This document shows positions 1-12,399 of a DNA stretch of 64,000 nt, piece after piece (position 1 is the stretch's first letter; the number at the start of each line of letters is the position of its first letter). Origin of the DNA: Bettongia penicillata ogilbyi. Lineage: Eukaryota; Chordata; Mammalia; Diprotodontia; Potoroidae. The notes under the pieces were generated by a model. That model ran no database searches. It worked only from the letters and a program-made list of their open reading frames with translations, and was not told the DNA's origin. Where the stretch lies: the NCBI GenBank assembly GCA_023548195.1, contig JAJHZJ010000270.1, positions 1,054,001 through 1,118,000 of the forward strand. The letters are read 5' to 3'. The translations under genes and the position numbers were made by a program.

Positions 1-1494
1 CCCATAGAAGAGGCTGGATGACAAGGACATTGTTAAAGGAATTCCTGCTCAGGTCCCATCTGGGCCAGATGAGCTCTGAGGGGACTCTGTGGTGGCTTAC
101 AGTCCCCACTTTAAAGCCTGAATTTGAAATCTGAAGACCTGGGGTGGCTTCCCAAGTGTGTGGATTTTGTCAGATCTGCAACTTCTGGAGGCTTCTGTTT
201 TCTTCTCTCCAGCTCTGAATCTGTTATCCAGTGGTATTCAGTGAGAGTAGTCTTGAATATGGGCATAGGTAGGAGCTCATTGGACCAGTCACGATGATTA
301 GGAAATGGTGGAGCCTGTTTCTAGCCTTATCTATAAGTAAAGGACTCAGAGAAGAGGATGTTAGCAATCACTGGAACTGGAGACAAAGGTCAAAGGACAC
401 AGGACTATACATCTAAAGCTCCAAGTGTCCTTATGGGCCACTGAGTCCAACCTCATTGTTTTTAAAAGGAGAAAACCAGAGGCCCAGAGAAATGAAACCA
501 CTTGCCCAAGGCTGTGCACAGATGATCTTAAAAGTAACAAAGGTGGAATTCTGAACCCAGTTTCTCTGATTCCAGATTCTGTGTTATTTCTGCTGTACTC
601 AAATGTTGTAAAGGACTGGGCATGGGAAAGGTAGTAGGGTGGAGAAGGGGAATGCAGCCTTTGCCCCAGACTCAGGAGGAAGTTGTTGTCCTTTGGGCCT
701 CTTTTATCAGATATGGGCTGGACCCGTCCTTGGCAGTTTTCACAGTCTGGTTCATGTTCCTCTGGAGACACCTCCTTACTTGACCACCATAACCACAGAT
801 GACAAGATGCCAGGCCCTGGCTTGCTCCAGGTTTCGTGGTGCAGTCAGTCTGTGTCCAGACAGGCACTTCAAGAGAGTAAGTGCTCTGTCTTCTTCAAAT
901 CCTGCCTGGACACTTTGCTGGCCCGGCCTCAACAGGATCAACTACCATGTTGGCTGGGCCTTGGGCTTGTTACTACAGGTCTGTCCAAGTTGCGAGGGGT
1001 GGGTTTCCAGGGAAGCTTCTGTGGTAGGTAGTGGTCAAAGCAGTTGTAGAGTTTTAATAGCCTGAGGACATGGGAGGGATTTCTTCATCATTTGTGTGTT
1101 GCTAAAGACAAGCGTCCATTTAGAACAGGGGTTCTTAACATTCTTTGTGGCATAGACTCCTTAGGCAGTCTGGTGAAACCTATGGGCACATTCTCACAAT
1201 AATGATTGTAAATGAATGAAATGAAATATGTAGAATTACAAAGTAAATTAATCATTTTGAAGTAGTTATCAAACTTTTTTTTAAAAATTCATATACCTGA
1301 GGTTAAGAACTTCTAGCTTAAAAGGTAATGAAAAAATTCCTCTGGGAGGATGGAGGAGGAGGGGTGCAGGGGAAAGGTAGGCAATGTAAAAAAGAAAACA
1401 TGACACTAAAAATGTGTTTTTTAAAAAAAGAAGTCAACATAGTAGGGAGGGATAGGCCTTTACCAACACATTAGCTAAAAACGTAGTAATTAAC

Positions 1495-1730
1495 ATTTTA
1501 TTAATAAAAGTAATTAGCATTTACATACTGCTTTACAAAGCATTTGATAAATATTATCTCTCCTCAGATCCTTACAAGCACCCTTTAAGGTAGATGCTAT
1601 TATGATCCCCATTTTACAGTTGAGGAAACTGAGGCAGATGAAGGTTAAGTGAGTCACCTAAGGTCACCGCTGATCTGGTCTTCCTGATTCAAAGGCCAGA
1701 GTTCTGTGAACTGCCCCACACAATGTAGAG
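1495..1730 (-). repeat. CORE-SINE of MIR/Ther-1 type, reverse orientation
   Basis: The plus strand reads as the reverse complement of MIR: 'tttacaaagcatttgataaatattatctc', then 'aaggtagatgctattatgatccccattttacagttgaggaaactgaggcagatgaaggttaag' in parts, and finally the degenerate box-B end. The copy is old and diverged. Boundaries are approximate. Confidence 0.75.
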
Positions 1731-3769
1731 GTTCCACTGGAACCTGTTCTCATACATTGCTTGTGGATATGACTCCTGTGTATAAACCAGAGTCAACTCT
1801 CAGGAGCCTAGGTTTGAGCACCTAGTTCTGCTGCATAACCTCGCTGGGCCTGTTTCTGGATCCACATCTGTTTCCATTTCAACAAACTGTGGAGGTTGGA
1901 ACAAACAGCCTTGCATAGATAGATCTGACCTTAGGCAAATCAGTAAAAAAACTTCAGTGGGCCTCAGTTTCCTCATCTGTAAAATGTGGGAATTAGAATG
2001 GAGAGCCTGCTAGGCCCTCTGGCTCGCAGTCCTTTGGCCTGTGGAGTTTTTCCTCTTGCCAGTGGCTCAGTGCCCACTTTGAAGTGAGACCTAAGGGTTT
2101 CAAAGGGACACAATAAGCCCTGCTCGGCAGGGTGGCCCAGGCGATGTTGTGTCCCCTGCCCTTGGTCAGCTGTGACTGTTTCTGGGGAATGGAGTGGAGA
2201 AGAAAGGAAGCCTTTTACCGTCTTTGGAGATCATGACTCTGGAGCTGGAAAGCACTTAGTCCAGGCCTCTTATTTTACAGATGAGGAGATAGAGTCACCG
2301 AGAGAGAAAGTGACTTGCTCAGAGGTTATCAGTGATAGAGCCAGGATGGAAAAGCAGTCGCCCAGCTCTCAGTTCAAAGGCACGTCTTTCCATTTTTAAA
2401 ACAGCGGAGGAAAAAAGACAATAAAAGATTCTCTGAGTCATTTTGAATCCTTGAAACTCTGGCTCTCTCCCTCAGCTTCGTTGTAGAGATTCCCACCCAC
2501 ATCCAGACGCCCTAAGCTCCATTCCTCCTTCACAAAAGCTCCATGTACCGGTTCCCCTCCATTGTCTTTCCTGATGGCTGGCTGGGTATTTTTCTTTTAA
2601 AGGAAAGCAGCTCCATCCAGATACGAAGACATTTTTTTTTACATGACAAGCAGTCCATTTGTCTCTACCTACCAGAAACCATGACTGGAAAGGAATGCCC
2701 CACTATGGGATTGGTGAGAGCCCTGACAATGGCAGCATTGTCCCCAACCCAGCCCTGTGGAGAGGAGCCATTGAGGCTGGGAGATCAAAGGCCTGGGAAC
2801 CCTGAGTCCTCCACAAAGGGAATGAGGAACCTATCCTTGTATCGCGCCCTCTTCTCTGGGCCTTTCAAATGCCCTGGAATTTTGGCCCCAGTGTGGTGTA
2901 ATTAATTCCCAAACCCAGCAGGGCATCTGGGGTGGGAGGGCTGGAGGGAGGCCCTGTGGGAAAGGGGTGAGAAGTGGTCTGGAGGCAGGTATGAGCAGAG
3001 CAGAGCAGAGAGGGCAGAAGCAGGCCGGTGTCCCTTGCATTTCGGATGCTTGTTAAGGAGATAGCGCTAGGGACACAGGGGGACACATCAGCCACTCAGA
3101 CCTGGTCTCTCCTGAAGTATTCCAGGCTCCTTTTTGTAGAGAGAAGAGGAAGAGGAGGAGGGCAGAAATGAACTGATGTCTGATGGACTCTCTGGCGTCC
3201 AGGCATAGCACAGACATGGCTCAGGGCTTTTCTTCCTTCTATCTCATCCACATGAGCTGGAGTTTTGTTTATAAAGAACCCAGAGCCCCAGAAAGGCAGG
3301 GGGAAAAAGAATTGGGAGGGAGAAAATGAAGAAAAAATAAATGGAGAAAAAATTTAAAAAAACACAAAATAGTGTAGACCCAGAGAACCTATGGGAAACG
3401 TGCCAACACCAGGATGATGGTGTCAATGACTGTGTGACCTTGGACAAGTCCCTTAACTTCCCTCGGACTTAGTTATTTCAGCTTTAAAATGAGGTCTTTG
3501 GACTAGGTGGTCCCTGAGACCCTTTCCATCTCTAAATCTATCTATGATGATAATATAGTAACAATAATTAATGACATGTACATAGCACCTTTCCTCAAGG
3601 AAAAGTGACTGAAGACCAGAGTTGGAGCCTGCCGGACCAGTCAGTCATTCATTCCCTAAGTGACTCTTGGGCTCCTGGGATCATAGGTTTAGAACTGGAA
3701 GGGATTGTAGGGATCATAGAGTCCAGAAACAGACCCAGATAGGTTAATTAGTAGCTCCCAATCATGTAG

Positions 3770-3990
3770 CATCTGCCAGGTGCCAGGCATTCTGCTAAGT
3801 AAGCACTGTACAATTATCATATCACTCTATCGTCACAGCAATCCTGTGAGGTAGGTGCTGTTATTATCCCCATTCTACAGAGGAGGAAACTGAAGCAAAC
3901 AGCAGTTAAGTGACTTGTTCAGGGTCCTACAGCTACTAAGGGTCTGAGGCTGGATTTAAACTCAAGTCTTCCTAATTCAAAGTTCAGTAT
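3770..3990 (-). repeat. CORE-SINE of MIR type, reverse orientation
   Basis: It contains 'gtgccaggcattctgctaagt', 'cctgtgaggtaggtgctg', 'ccccattctacagaggagg' and 'aaactcaagtcttcctaattc', the order expected for a reversed MIR. A second fragment of 'tagaactggaagggattgtagggatcatagagtcc' type precedes it at 3690-3725. Confidence 0.75.
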
Positions 3991-5373
3991 CTGTTCCCCA
4001 CACAAGAGTCACAGACAAAAACAAAAAAATCCATGCTCTTAAGGAGCTTATATTCTGTCAAGGGAGACAACATATACATGTAAGTATGTAAAAAATAAAC
4101 CTCTAAATCAAGATAATTAGGAGGGGCATCAGGAAAGGCCCTCTTGCAGAAGACGATTTGGAAGGAGCTTGGAAGCAAATTAAGGAAATGTGGTTCAGAG
4201 AGTGTGATTTTGGAATCAAGAGGGCCTGTATTCAAATCCAGACTGATACTTACTGCCAATGTTGACTTGGCTCAGTCGCTACATTTTTCTGGCTCTGTTT
4301 TTTTCTTGGGGTGGGAAGAGGGAGAACAACTCTGTGATCTCTAAGGGCCCTGCATGTGTGATTCCACAGCTTGAGATGTGTCCGGACTCTCTCAAACTCA
4401 GTCATGGGAACTAGCACAGATCATGCCCTGTGTAAGCAGAGGCGTGTACCATCCCCCCCATGTTAAGTGCCTGCAAATGGATATTTAGCCAACATATAGC
4501 CTGTGTTGGTTGAGCTGGGAGGGTCTCTGATACGGGGGAGAGATGAAAACTACATGCACTAATAAACATAGCCCCTCTTGCTCTCAGAGGCAGAGAGAGA
4601 AGGAAGGTGAACGAAAAGGGCCAGCCTGCTAACTAATGCCTTCCATGCCAGAGATAGGATACAAAGCTCTTGACAGTCTAAAACAGGCTTGAGCTCGAGG
4701 TAAAATTTAATGATGCTAAATGCAAATTTTAGGTTTAGAAAAAACTAATTTCACAAGTACAAGAGGCAGGGATGTGGTCACACAGTAGTTTGCCTGAGGA
4801 AGATCTGGGGTGTTTTGTGTTTTTTGAAATTGCCAACTCAGCATGAGTTAGTAATGTGATAGGCTGACCAACCTAGGATGGAAGTTTAGGCTGCCTCTGT
4901 GACTGGCAGGGTCGTAGGGTTGTAGACTTCAAGCTGGAAGGTTCCTTAGAGGCCTTCGCATCCACTCCCCTCATTTTATATACGATGCTCATATGTGCCA
5001 GATACACAGCCAGTAGTTGTCTGAGGCCGGATTCAAACCCAGGTCCTCTTGGCTCCCAAGTCCAGAGCTCCATGCACTAGGGAAAAACTCCAGTGTGGAA
5101 TATTGTGCTTGGATCTAGGGGCAATGTGATAGGTAGAACATTCATTGCTGAGCAGGAGAGACTCCATAGCAGGGCAGCCATGATGACACTAGGCCCATGC
5201 CATGAAGAACTATTGATCAAAACTAGGGTATTTTGCCTGAAATATTTGAAAGCCCGTCACGTAGTAAAGGGATGAAAGGTTAAAAAGACTTGTAGGTAGG
5301 GAACAAGTAGGCATCAGTGGCAGGATTTGAACCCAGGCCCCCTGATTCATTCCAAGGCCCATGTGCCTCCTTT

Positions 5374-5419
5374 GACAGCAGAGTGCTCCTGGAAGAGACA
5401 GCAGAGTGCTCCTGGAAGA
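5374..5419. repeat. Exact 23-bp tandem duplication
   Basis: The unit GACAGCAGAGTGCTCCTGGA+AGA occurs at 5374-5396 and is repeated without change at 5397-5419. This looks like a recent slippage or repair duplication within unique intron sequence between two SINE relics. Confidence 0.85.
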
Positions 5420-5644
5420 GTCTCAAAGCATGAAGGCAACTGGGTGGTCCTTCCACCTGAGGGCAGTCAACATCCTCAGTAACACAGGTTTAGAGGTCTT
5501 CTATTTTGCGATCATGTCATCCAGCCCTCCCATTTTATGGATGGAAAAACTGAGACCACCAGGAGGGGAACAGATAGTAACAGAATGGACTGAGGCAAAA
5601 TTTGAACTCAGATCTCAGTTCCAAAGCTGTTACCCTCTTCTCTT

Positions 5645-5900
5645 TCCTGGCAGGTAGGTGGCATCATGGGTAGATCAGTGAAAGTCAAGACCTGAGTTTA
5701 AATCTAGCCTCAGATTCTAATTAGCCGTGTGGCCCTGGACAAGTCACTTAACCCATTTGCCTCAGTTTCCTCATATATACAATGGGAATAAAAGTACTTC
5801 CTGCCCAGGGTTGTTGTTGTGAGAATCAAATGAGATAATATTTATTAAGCCTCTGGCCTGTAGTGGGTGTCATATAAATGTCAGCTATTATTGTTATTAC
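5645..5900 (+). repeat. Marsupial CORE-SINE (Mar-1/MIR-like), forward
   Basis: The sequence starts at 'gcaggtaggtggcatcatgggtagatc', which is a degenerate tRNA-like head. It continues through 'tgtggccctggacaagtcacttaaccc', the core 'cctcagtttcctcat', and the tail 'gtcatataaatgtcagctattattgttattacc'. The full CORE-SINE structure can be followed over about 255 bp. Confidence 0.8.
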
Positions 5901-6206
5901 CATTTTCACTATACCATGTTGCCAGAAGAGAAATGATAGTAACTGTCTTGTAGAGTTGGAAGAGAAACTACGATTGTTGGATCCTATGATTCGTTCCTGA
6001 ATTCTACGTATCCTCAACATAGGAGGCTCTTTAATTCAGTATTCATTCACCAAACATTTATTAAGCACTTACTGTGTGCCAGGCATTATACTGAAGAGAT
6101 ACAAAGAGTACAGTCCTGTTCTCAGGAAGCTGAACTTCTATTGAAGGACCCCGTAAAGCAGGGACCCCCACCTTCTGCAATGACACCTTTTCTTTTTCTC
6201 CTCCAG

Positions 6207-6595
6207 CACGCCGACATTCTCGGGCCCGCCCTAAGGTGACTGTCCTGAACTACTCGCAGGCAGCAGTGACCCCCCGACCTCTCCACGAGATGGCCTTGAC
6301 CCCCCTGACGGAACAAGAGGGAGAGGCCTACCTGGAAAAGTGTGGCAGCATCCGCCGCCATACCGTGGCCAATGCCCATTCGGACATCCAGCTGCTTGCC
6401 ATGGCCACCATGATGCATTCTAGCATGGGAGAAGAGGCTGACGGCAGTGACAAATGCCTACTCCTCCCGCCCAGCTTTCCTCCCCACCGGCAGTGCTCCA
6501 GTGAGCCCAACATCATAGACAACCCTGAGGAACTTGAGGAGGGGGTGGCAGATGTTCAGGAGCATGGGGAGCTCAGCTGTACATCTCTCAGCTGA
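6207..6595 (+). CDS. PRR5L: PRR5L (Protor-2) terminal coding exon, C-terminal ~129 residues
   Basis: PRR5L is a cytoplasmic protein that binds mTOR complex 2 through rictor, like its paralogue PRR5, and has been linked to mTORC2 substrate choice and mRNA decay. Only its last coding exon is here. The acceptor AG is at 6205-6206. The first two exon bases complete a split codon, then the frame runs open through RRHSRARPKVTVLNYSQ, PLHEMALTPLTEQEGEAYLE, KCGSIRRHTVANAHSDIQLL, LLLPPSFPPHRQCSSEPNI and ends TSLS followed by TGA at 6593-6595. I recognise these as the PRR5L C terminus from memory of the family, so this is not a database match. The proline-rich, polar tail has no membrane segment. The rest of the gene must lie to the left of the window. 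Next is the minus-strand gene TRAF6, which agrees with the mammalian chromosomal order PRR5L then TRAF6. No frameshift or stop disrupts the exon. Confidence 0.93.
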
Positions 6596-9525
6596 GCTGC
6601 TCCCCTTGCAAGGAAGGTGTCCCAGGAGGAGAACCCCTAGGCAAGCATTTCTCAGTGGCCAGAGATTACACCAGAAAATCAGAATGCTTATCCTTCCATC
6701 TAAGGAACATTTCTATATTTCACTGACCATGGAGATTTTGGAAGCAAGCCGGGTTTAATTCTATCCTTGAGGTCACATCCAGATACCAGGACCTTCATTT
6801 CTCTTTGGGGATACTGCCTCTGCATGCCCTTCTGATCCCTGCCCTCCCTATTTGGACCAGTCATTATCTAATATCTTGAAGGCCCAGTTCCAAGCACCCC
6901 CTGGCCTGAGTCTCTGGATTCTAATCCTCTGGCCCAGGCAGCCTCTTCTAACCATCCCAAGGCAGTTCCCTTCAACAGTACATTCTCCTGGGCTGCCAGG
7001 GGTATTTCTCAACATGTGGCATTATTCTAGCAGAGGGAGTGGACCTTGGTCACTTGATTGACTGTACCAACAGGTACATTTTCCTTGGTGTGATCTTTCT
7101 GGTGGCTTTTGAAGCAAAGGATGATGGGGAACAAAGAGGAGGAGGAAGGAGACACAGTTAACTTACCTCCTGTGTTGGGAAAGGGGAAGATGAGAAGACC
7201 CTTAATCCTCAAGATTCCAAATGAAATGATGGCATCCTAGGAATGCTTTGAATCTGGAGCATTTTGGTTTGTGTGTTTCATATGTAAAGTAAAAGCTACC
7301 CCCCGAAGTGGGGTAGGATGGAGTTTATGTGGGTAGCATTTCAAATCCGGTCAAGAAGGGGGCTGGAACTGGGACTGTGGGACCCAAATAGTTTCTCCTT
7401 GGGGACCCTTGTCAAATACAAAAAAACCTGCCTGTGTGTGTGTGTGTGAGAGAGAGAGAGAGGGAGAGGGAGAGGGAGAGGGAGAGGGAAAGGGAGAGAG
7501 AGAGAGACTCAAGGTCTTTACCTTCTTAATTCAGACACTGACCTTTTCCCCCATTTTGAGTGAAAATGACTGCTTGACAACTGTTAGATTATTCCTGGAA
7601 TTGACTTGAATTTTTAAACTTGTGTATAGTTCATTTAAAAAAGTTGTTTTGTTTATTTGTTTGCAAAGGTTTGCACGTAGAATCTTGCACTTTTCATGTA
7701 ATGTCTTCAAACTGGAAAGAATACACCTCCTCTCCTTACCTTCCTTACAACTAGTGACTGCAAGAGTATTTTAGGGGCAGTGAAACCTACAGAAGCCATG
7801 GCTCTTCAAACTAAAGCAAGGCTCTGTGTGCTGTTTTAGTAGCTTATGCGGCAAGATTCCTACCCCACCTCCCCCTATCCCCTCAGGTCTAGTGGATGAA
7901 AGGTGGCCTGGAGTCAAGAAGTCCCATCTTGGACACATCCTAGCCTTGTGATGATGGGCAAATCACTTATTGGCAATTGTCCAGGATTAGTTACCCATCT
8001 GCATCTAAAGGCATTTCTACCCTGAGAGTTTCCCCTCACTGATGAAAGGCTAGGCCAGGAGGCATTGGGGGAAGGGTCACCACCTTGCCTTGTGGGTTAA
8101 TATTTCACCCTTCATAGGACAGAGGAGACAGAAAAGGGAGAAACTCATTCTCTGTGGGTCAGGAAAAGTATCCACTTCTGGTGGACACCCGAAGTTGTTA
8201 GACTAGCAGACCATCTGTTGTTTTCCATTTAGGAGAAGAAACTTGTGTGGATGTGAGTTATTAGTCTTGTAATATTTCCATCATTAAGGCATCTCTATTA
8301 CCTGCAAACCCCCACCTGCCTTCTCCCCTTTTGCTAAATGTGTTGCCCTGTCCAAAGCCCCCTCAGAGGACATGATCTTCCCTTGCCCCACTAGAAGCTT
8401 GCTTGGCTCTGGTCAGTCTGTTGAAAGCATTTTTTTAAAAAATAGTAGAAACACAAGCAGACCTGGCTCCATGTGGACATCAAGCCAGGGGGAGGTGGTT
8501 AGAGCCACCAGCAGGGAAGAAAGGATCTCCTGAGGATCGCCTTGTACATCACCTCTGTCGTTGGCTGATAGCATCTAGGAAATGCAATAATTTATACGCT
8601 TTCTCTGCCTTGTAACTTTGTTCTGTCATTTAGAAACTGTTTGTTAAAAATTGCTCAATTTAAAATGGTGTTTTTAGTGACTCTTAAACTGTGAGCCTGT
8701 GAGGAGACCTCAGGTCATTTAGCCCAACCCAACCCTTTCACGTCAGTCATTTTTTTTTCCTTCTATGCCTCTTTGTAATGAAAGATAAATTTTCCGAGTG
8801 AAATCTTTGAGAACACAAAAGAAAGGTTTTTTCAAACAAAATCTGTGTTTATGACCTGATTAGGCTTTGTGAACTGAGCAGTACCCACTCACAGTCAGAA
8901 AAGTAATAGATTGTGCCTCTGAGAACCCTTCTGTTTTTCATCATAATGGTACATTTAACTGATGGTTGCTGCCCTCAGCATTGTTTACACATGGAAAAAA
9001 AGTCATATACATTCACCCTGGAATTGTGCTATAATGTACTTTTTAATTATTAAGGCAAAAGATCTGTTAAAATACACACAAACAAAGCAGTGGTGTGAAA
9101 AAAAAGCCATTGGTTAAATCCATAAGCCATTAGGCTATGAACGGAAATGTTCACAAGGAAACAATCCTATTTGCTGATGGGTATGAGCTAGTTGGAGGAC
9201 TTTACCCTCAAACTATACATGTATATAATTATATATAATATATTGCTACACTATATTATATAAAATTATATGTGTGTCATTCTGTGTATGTTAAAGATAT
9301 GCTCATGCATTGTAGATAGTTTAGCCTTCAGTCTCGTAGCAGGAATGATATCCTTAGTGGGATGACTGTCAGTTTCTCCATGATGGAATGAGAGACCACT
9401 CCCACTGTATTTGCTAGAATTTTCCTATTGTCAACAGAAGCCCAAACAACTATAAAGTCCAGGCCCGGGAGCCAAAAGTCTTTCAAGTTGTCTGTTTGTT
9501 GTGACCCCCAAGTAGATTCAATAAA
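6596..9525 (+). other. PRR5L: Probable PRR5L 3' UTR
   Basis: The sequence after the PRR5L stop has relatively few SINEs and contains AT-rich, low-complexity stretches as many mammalian 3' UTRs do. The first canonical AATAAA on the plus strand that I found is at 9520-9525 ('ttcaataaacacc'), so I end the UTR near there. Use of a variant signal earlier, for example around 8650-9100, is equally possible. A mixed (TG)n(AG)n tract at 7433-7507 lies inside it. Confidence 0.4.
7433..7507. repeat. Compound microsatellite (TG)n-(AG)n-(GGGAGA)n
   Basis: A run of TG dinucleotides passes into AG, then into about five GGGAGA-type hexamers, then back to AG. It sits in the presumed PRR5L 3' UTR. Confidence 0.95.
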
Positions 9526-10044
9526 CACCATTTTGTATTTTGGATCCTGTTCCTTGCCAATGTTCTTTCATTGTTGTCTCTTGTCTCAGGCACAGCAGGT
9601 CTGTTGGCACCCCTGCCATCCTGCCTTCTTGTTCTTGGTTTTTCCTTCGGGGTCCCTCTTCCTGTTGTTCCTATTTCTATGTTAGGGAACAAACTCTCTC
9701 GGAGTTTTCTTTTGCCACCCTAGGTTGGGTGGGAAAGGACTATTTCCCAGGGAAGCACAGATTGTTCACTTAGCTGAGGAAAACACAGGACGGAGTTCCT
9801 GAGGAATCAAGTCTGGCCAATGGAAAGGAATGTTTGGTCTTGAGTGCTTGAGCTACTCTGATGACCACCTTTGCCCAGGGAATGTTTTCCCCTTGGGCCA
9901 CAGCATGGTAGAAGGACAACTGGATTTAGCTCAAAAAACCTGTTGGATACCTGGCACTGCTCCTTCCTATCCTGTGTAAATGGGGCAAATCCTTTGACCT
10001 TCCGAAGGCTAGTTATCTTTGTTTTTTTTAAAAAAAAAATAGGG

Positions 10045-10165
10045 GGTGACTCAGAGGATAGAGCATCTGAGTCAGAAAGACCTGAATTCAAATCCAGTCT
10101 CCAACACTACCTGTGTGACCCTGGACAAGTCACTTAACCCCGATTGCCTAAAAAAATAAAAGATG
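10045..10165 (+). repeat. tRNA-derived marsupial SINE
   Basis: It reads 'gggggtgactcagaggatagagcatctgagtc', then 'gacctgaattcaaatccagtctcc' (an RNA polymerase III B-box region), then 'tgtgaccctggacaagtcacttaaccccgattgcct' and an A-rich tail. Confidence 0.88.
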
Positions 10166-10689
10166 AGATTTGAGGTTCCTTCCAACTTTGAATTGGGGAG
10201 TTCTATGAAGTCATTTTGGTGCTCTTTTTCTAGTTTTGAGGAAGGTCTTGAGGTTGCACTGGGCCGGTGCCATCTAGTCACCTTGCAGAAGGAAGATTAT
10301 TCTGTAGAATTTCTTTGAGTGTAGAGCCTTTTTTACTTTTGCTTTTTTATATCAGGCCATGCCTAGTGAAAGTCTTATTTTACAGATGAGGAAAGTGTAT
10401 AGGTGAAGTGTTGGACCTGGGATCACACTCCTAGGAAGTGTGTAAGGCAGAATTTGTACTCAAGTCTACCTGACTCCAAGGCCAGCTCTGTCACTAATGC
10501 CTAAATGTCCTCAGTAAAACATCTGTAAAGGAGAATTACTCAAATACCTGTGGTCTAGTTCCTCTTTCTGAGCAAGTCCCTGCTAGCTCACCTTGACTGC
10601 CAGGGAAGTTCCTGACCCATCTGCCCATCTGCAGGTTCCCATGTCAGGGCATTATTAGGATCTTTGAGGAAAAGGTGGGGCAGCAGGAA

Positions 10690-10870
10690 AATGAGACAGA
10701 TGGAGTTCCCCCAAGAGCTTCTGCCAGTTGGCACCAGTGCTTCATTAGTGCAGGCTGGCAGCTGTAATTAGCATGCCGATTCCTCTTTGAAAATAATTAA
10801 ATGCCATCCATCAACTCCACTGGCACTGAGCTGCCACTTGTGTGGATAGCAACGTGCTGAGGCTGTGGAG
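10690..10870. promoter_or_regulatory. Candidate conserved noncoding element (homeobox/E-box rich)
   Basis: The block is unlike its repeat-rich surroundings: no SINE signature, balanced base use, and clustered motifs. These are an E-box CAGCTG followed at once by TAATTA (10771-10779 area), a second homeodomain core AATAATTAAAT (about 10791), and a palindrome-like AGCATGC. This is inference from composition and motifs alone. No conservation data were available. Confidence 0.3.
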
Positions 10871-11974
10871 CCCCCATCGGTGGCCCCCATTCCCAACCCA
10901 GTGCCTTTCAACCATGGCTCTTTCCCCAAAGGGCTCAGGGCATTCTGCTCAAGTCAAAGGAGAGGAAAAAGCAAGGTAGTTCCAAGTCACTGACCCCACT
11001 TCCAGGAAAGAGGGTCAAGTTCTTTTAGCTCTACATTGGCCACTGGAGTTCTGCGGCCAGAAGTTGTTCTGCACATACCAAGAGTCATAGGGGAGCTTCT
11101 GGTCTTGACACCTGGAGGCACCATGAGCTGGTAATGAAGGCTGTATGGACAATGAGGGGGATTAGGATGAGTTCATCTGGGCATGGTGCACCAGAAGAAG
11201 GGAAGACTTGGGGTAGAGGACAGCTATCTTTGAGTATCTGAAGGGCTGTCCTTTGAAAAAGGGACCAGTCTTTTTTTGCTTGGCCCGAGAGGGCAAAACA
11301 AGGAGTAGAGCAGGTGAAGGGAGTTACAAAGAGGCCAGCTGAGGACTGTTGCCAGATATAAACCTCCCAACAGAGCTATCTCAAAGTGGATTAGGCAGCC
11401 TAGAGAGGTGGCAGGCTGCACTCTAGGAAGCCTTCGAGCAGAGGCTGCCTGGTGTGTTAGAGTGAGGTTAGCGAAGCAGAGGCAGACCATCATCCAACCT
11501 CCTGCTGCAAGGGTCCCCTGGGTGACAGCTACAGGAGACCTGGCCCGGCTGACTTCTATCTGTACCAGCACAAGGCAACTTCCACCTCTTGCCACCAATG
11601 TGATCTCCACTTGAGATGCAGACAAACGTCCAGTGCAAAGAGGAGCAGACCTTCCATTTCCTTCTATGCCTGACCCTTGGGGAAAGAGTCAAAGTCGATG
11701 AGGACTGGGACTTGCTTCAGCTTCCATCTGAGGCTGCATCGTTCCCTGCCTGCTCTCTGGCTTTCCATGGAGAGAAGAGAAGCAAGCCCTCAGCCTGATC
11801 ATCCAGCCGTGGCCTTTCCATCTCATGCTTCTTTACTTGTCTCCGGCCTCCTCAGGAAAGCTGAGTGAAGCCTTTCACTCAGCGCTGAGCATGTCCTACA
11901 TATCTCACTGAGTCTGAATCCCCACATGTTGTCATTCAGATCTTATCTCCCTTATCCACCACCCCTTTGCTTAC

Positions 11975-12340
11975 TCTTTTTTTAGTTCATTTATTTTTAG
12001 TTTTCAACCTTCAGCTCCAGAAGTTTTAAATTTTCTCCCCCTCATCCCCCGTCCCTCCCCAAAACAGCCTGCAGTCTGATAGAAACTCTACAGTACGTTC
12101 CTGTTAAACACATTTTCATATCAGTCATGCTGCATAGAAGAATTATAATGGATGGGACAAACCATGAGAAAGAAAACAAAATAAAACAAAAGTAATCTGT
12201 TTCACTCTGCATTCAGATTCCATAGTTCTCTCTGGATGTAGATGGCATTTTCCATCACAAGTCCTTTGGAAAAGCTTGAGGTTCCTGCATTACTGAGAAG
12301 AGCTAAGTCTATCAGAACCAATCACTGCACACTGGCTCTT
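11975..12340 (+). repeat. Unclassified marsupial interspersed repeat, copy A
   Basis: It shares an order of phrases with 53730-54320: an AT-rich head 'agttcatttatttttagttttcaac', a C-rich 'attttctccccctcatccccc', 'acacattttcatatcagtcatg', and 'gatggcattttccatcacaagtcctttgga' with 'gagaagagctaagtc'. I recognise the text as a common dispersed repeat in marsupial DNA but cannot give it a family name. Confidence 0.55.
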
Positions 12341-12399
12341 TCTGTGTACAGTGTTCCTCCCAGTTCTCCTCATTTCCCAAAGTTTCAGTCAGATACCAC

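Larger units (their letters stand above)
1..6206 (+). other. PRR5L: Last intron of PRR5L (3' part), repeat-rich
   Basis: This stretch lies upstream of the PRR5L terminal exon and ends in a good acceptor: a pyrimidine-rich run from about 6188 followed by CAG at 6204-6206. I see no coding exon in it. It is a patchwork of degenerate CORE-SINE/MIR pieces, recognised by phrases such as 'cattttacag-tgaggaaactgaggc', 'tcacttaac..tttgcctcagtttcctcat' and 'tttgaacccagg'. Approximate copies are at 430-570, 1495-1730, 2225-2395, 3420-3550, 3690-3990, 4190-4370, 4910-5080, 5290-5370, 5480-5640 and 5640-5900. An L2-like tail lies at 6035-6140. The open frames here are short and lack gene-like features. 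Confidence 0.7.

Noticed and set aside
361..1065. Overlapping frames at the left edge on both strands
   Set aside because: No domain, splice structure or family resemblance. They overlap on both strands and include MIR text, so chance frames are likely.
9340..9690. Possible solo LTR (TATA-like 'actataaag', AATAAA at 9520, then 'ttggcaccc')
   Set aside because: I could not find TG...CA ends, a primer-binding site or flanking duplications. The AATAAA is explained as well by a PRR5L 3' end.
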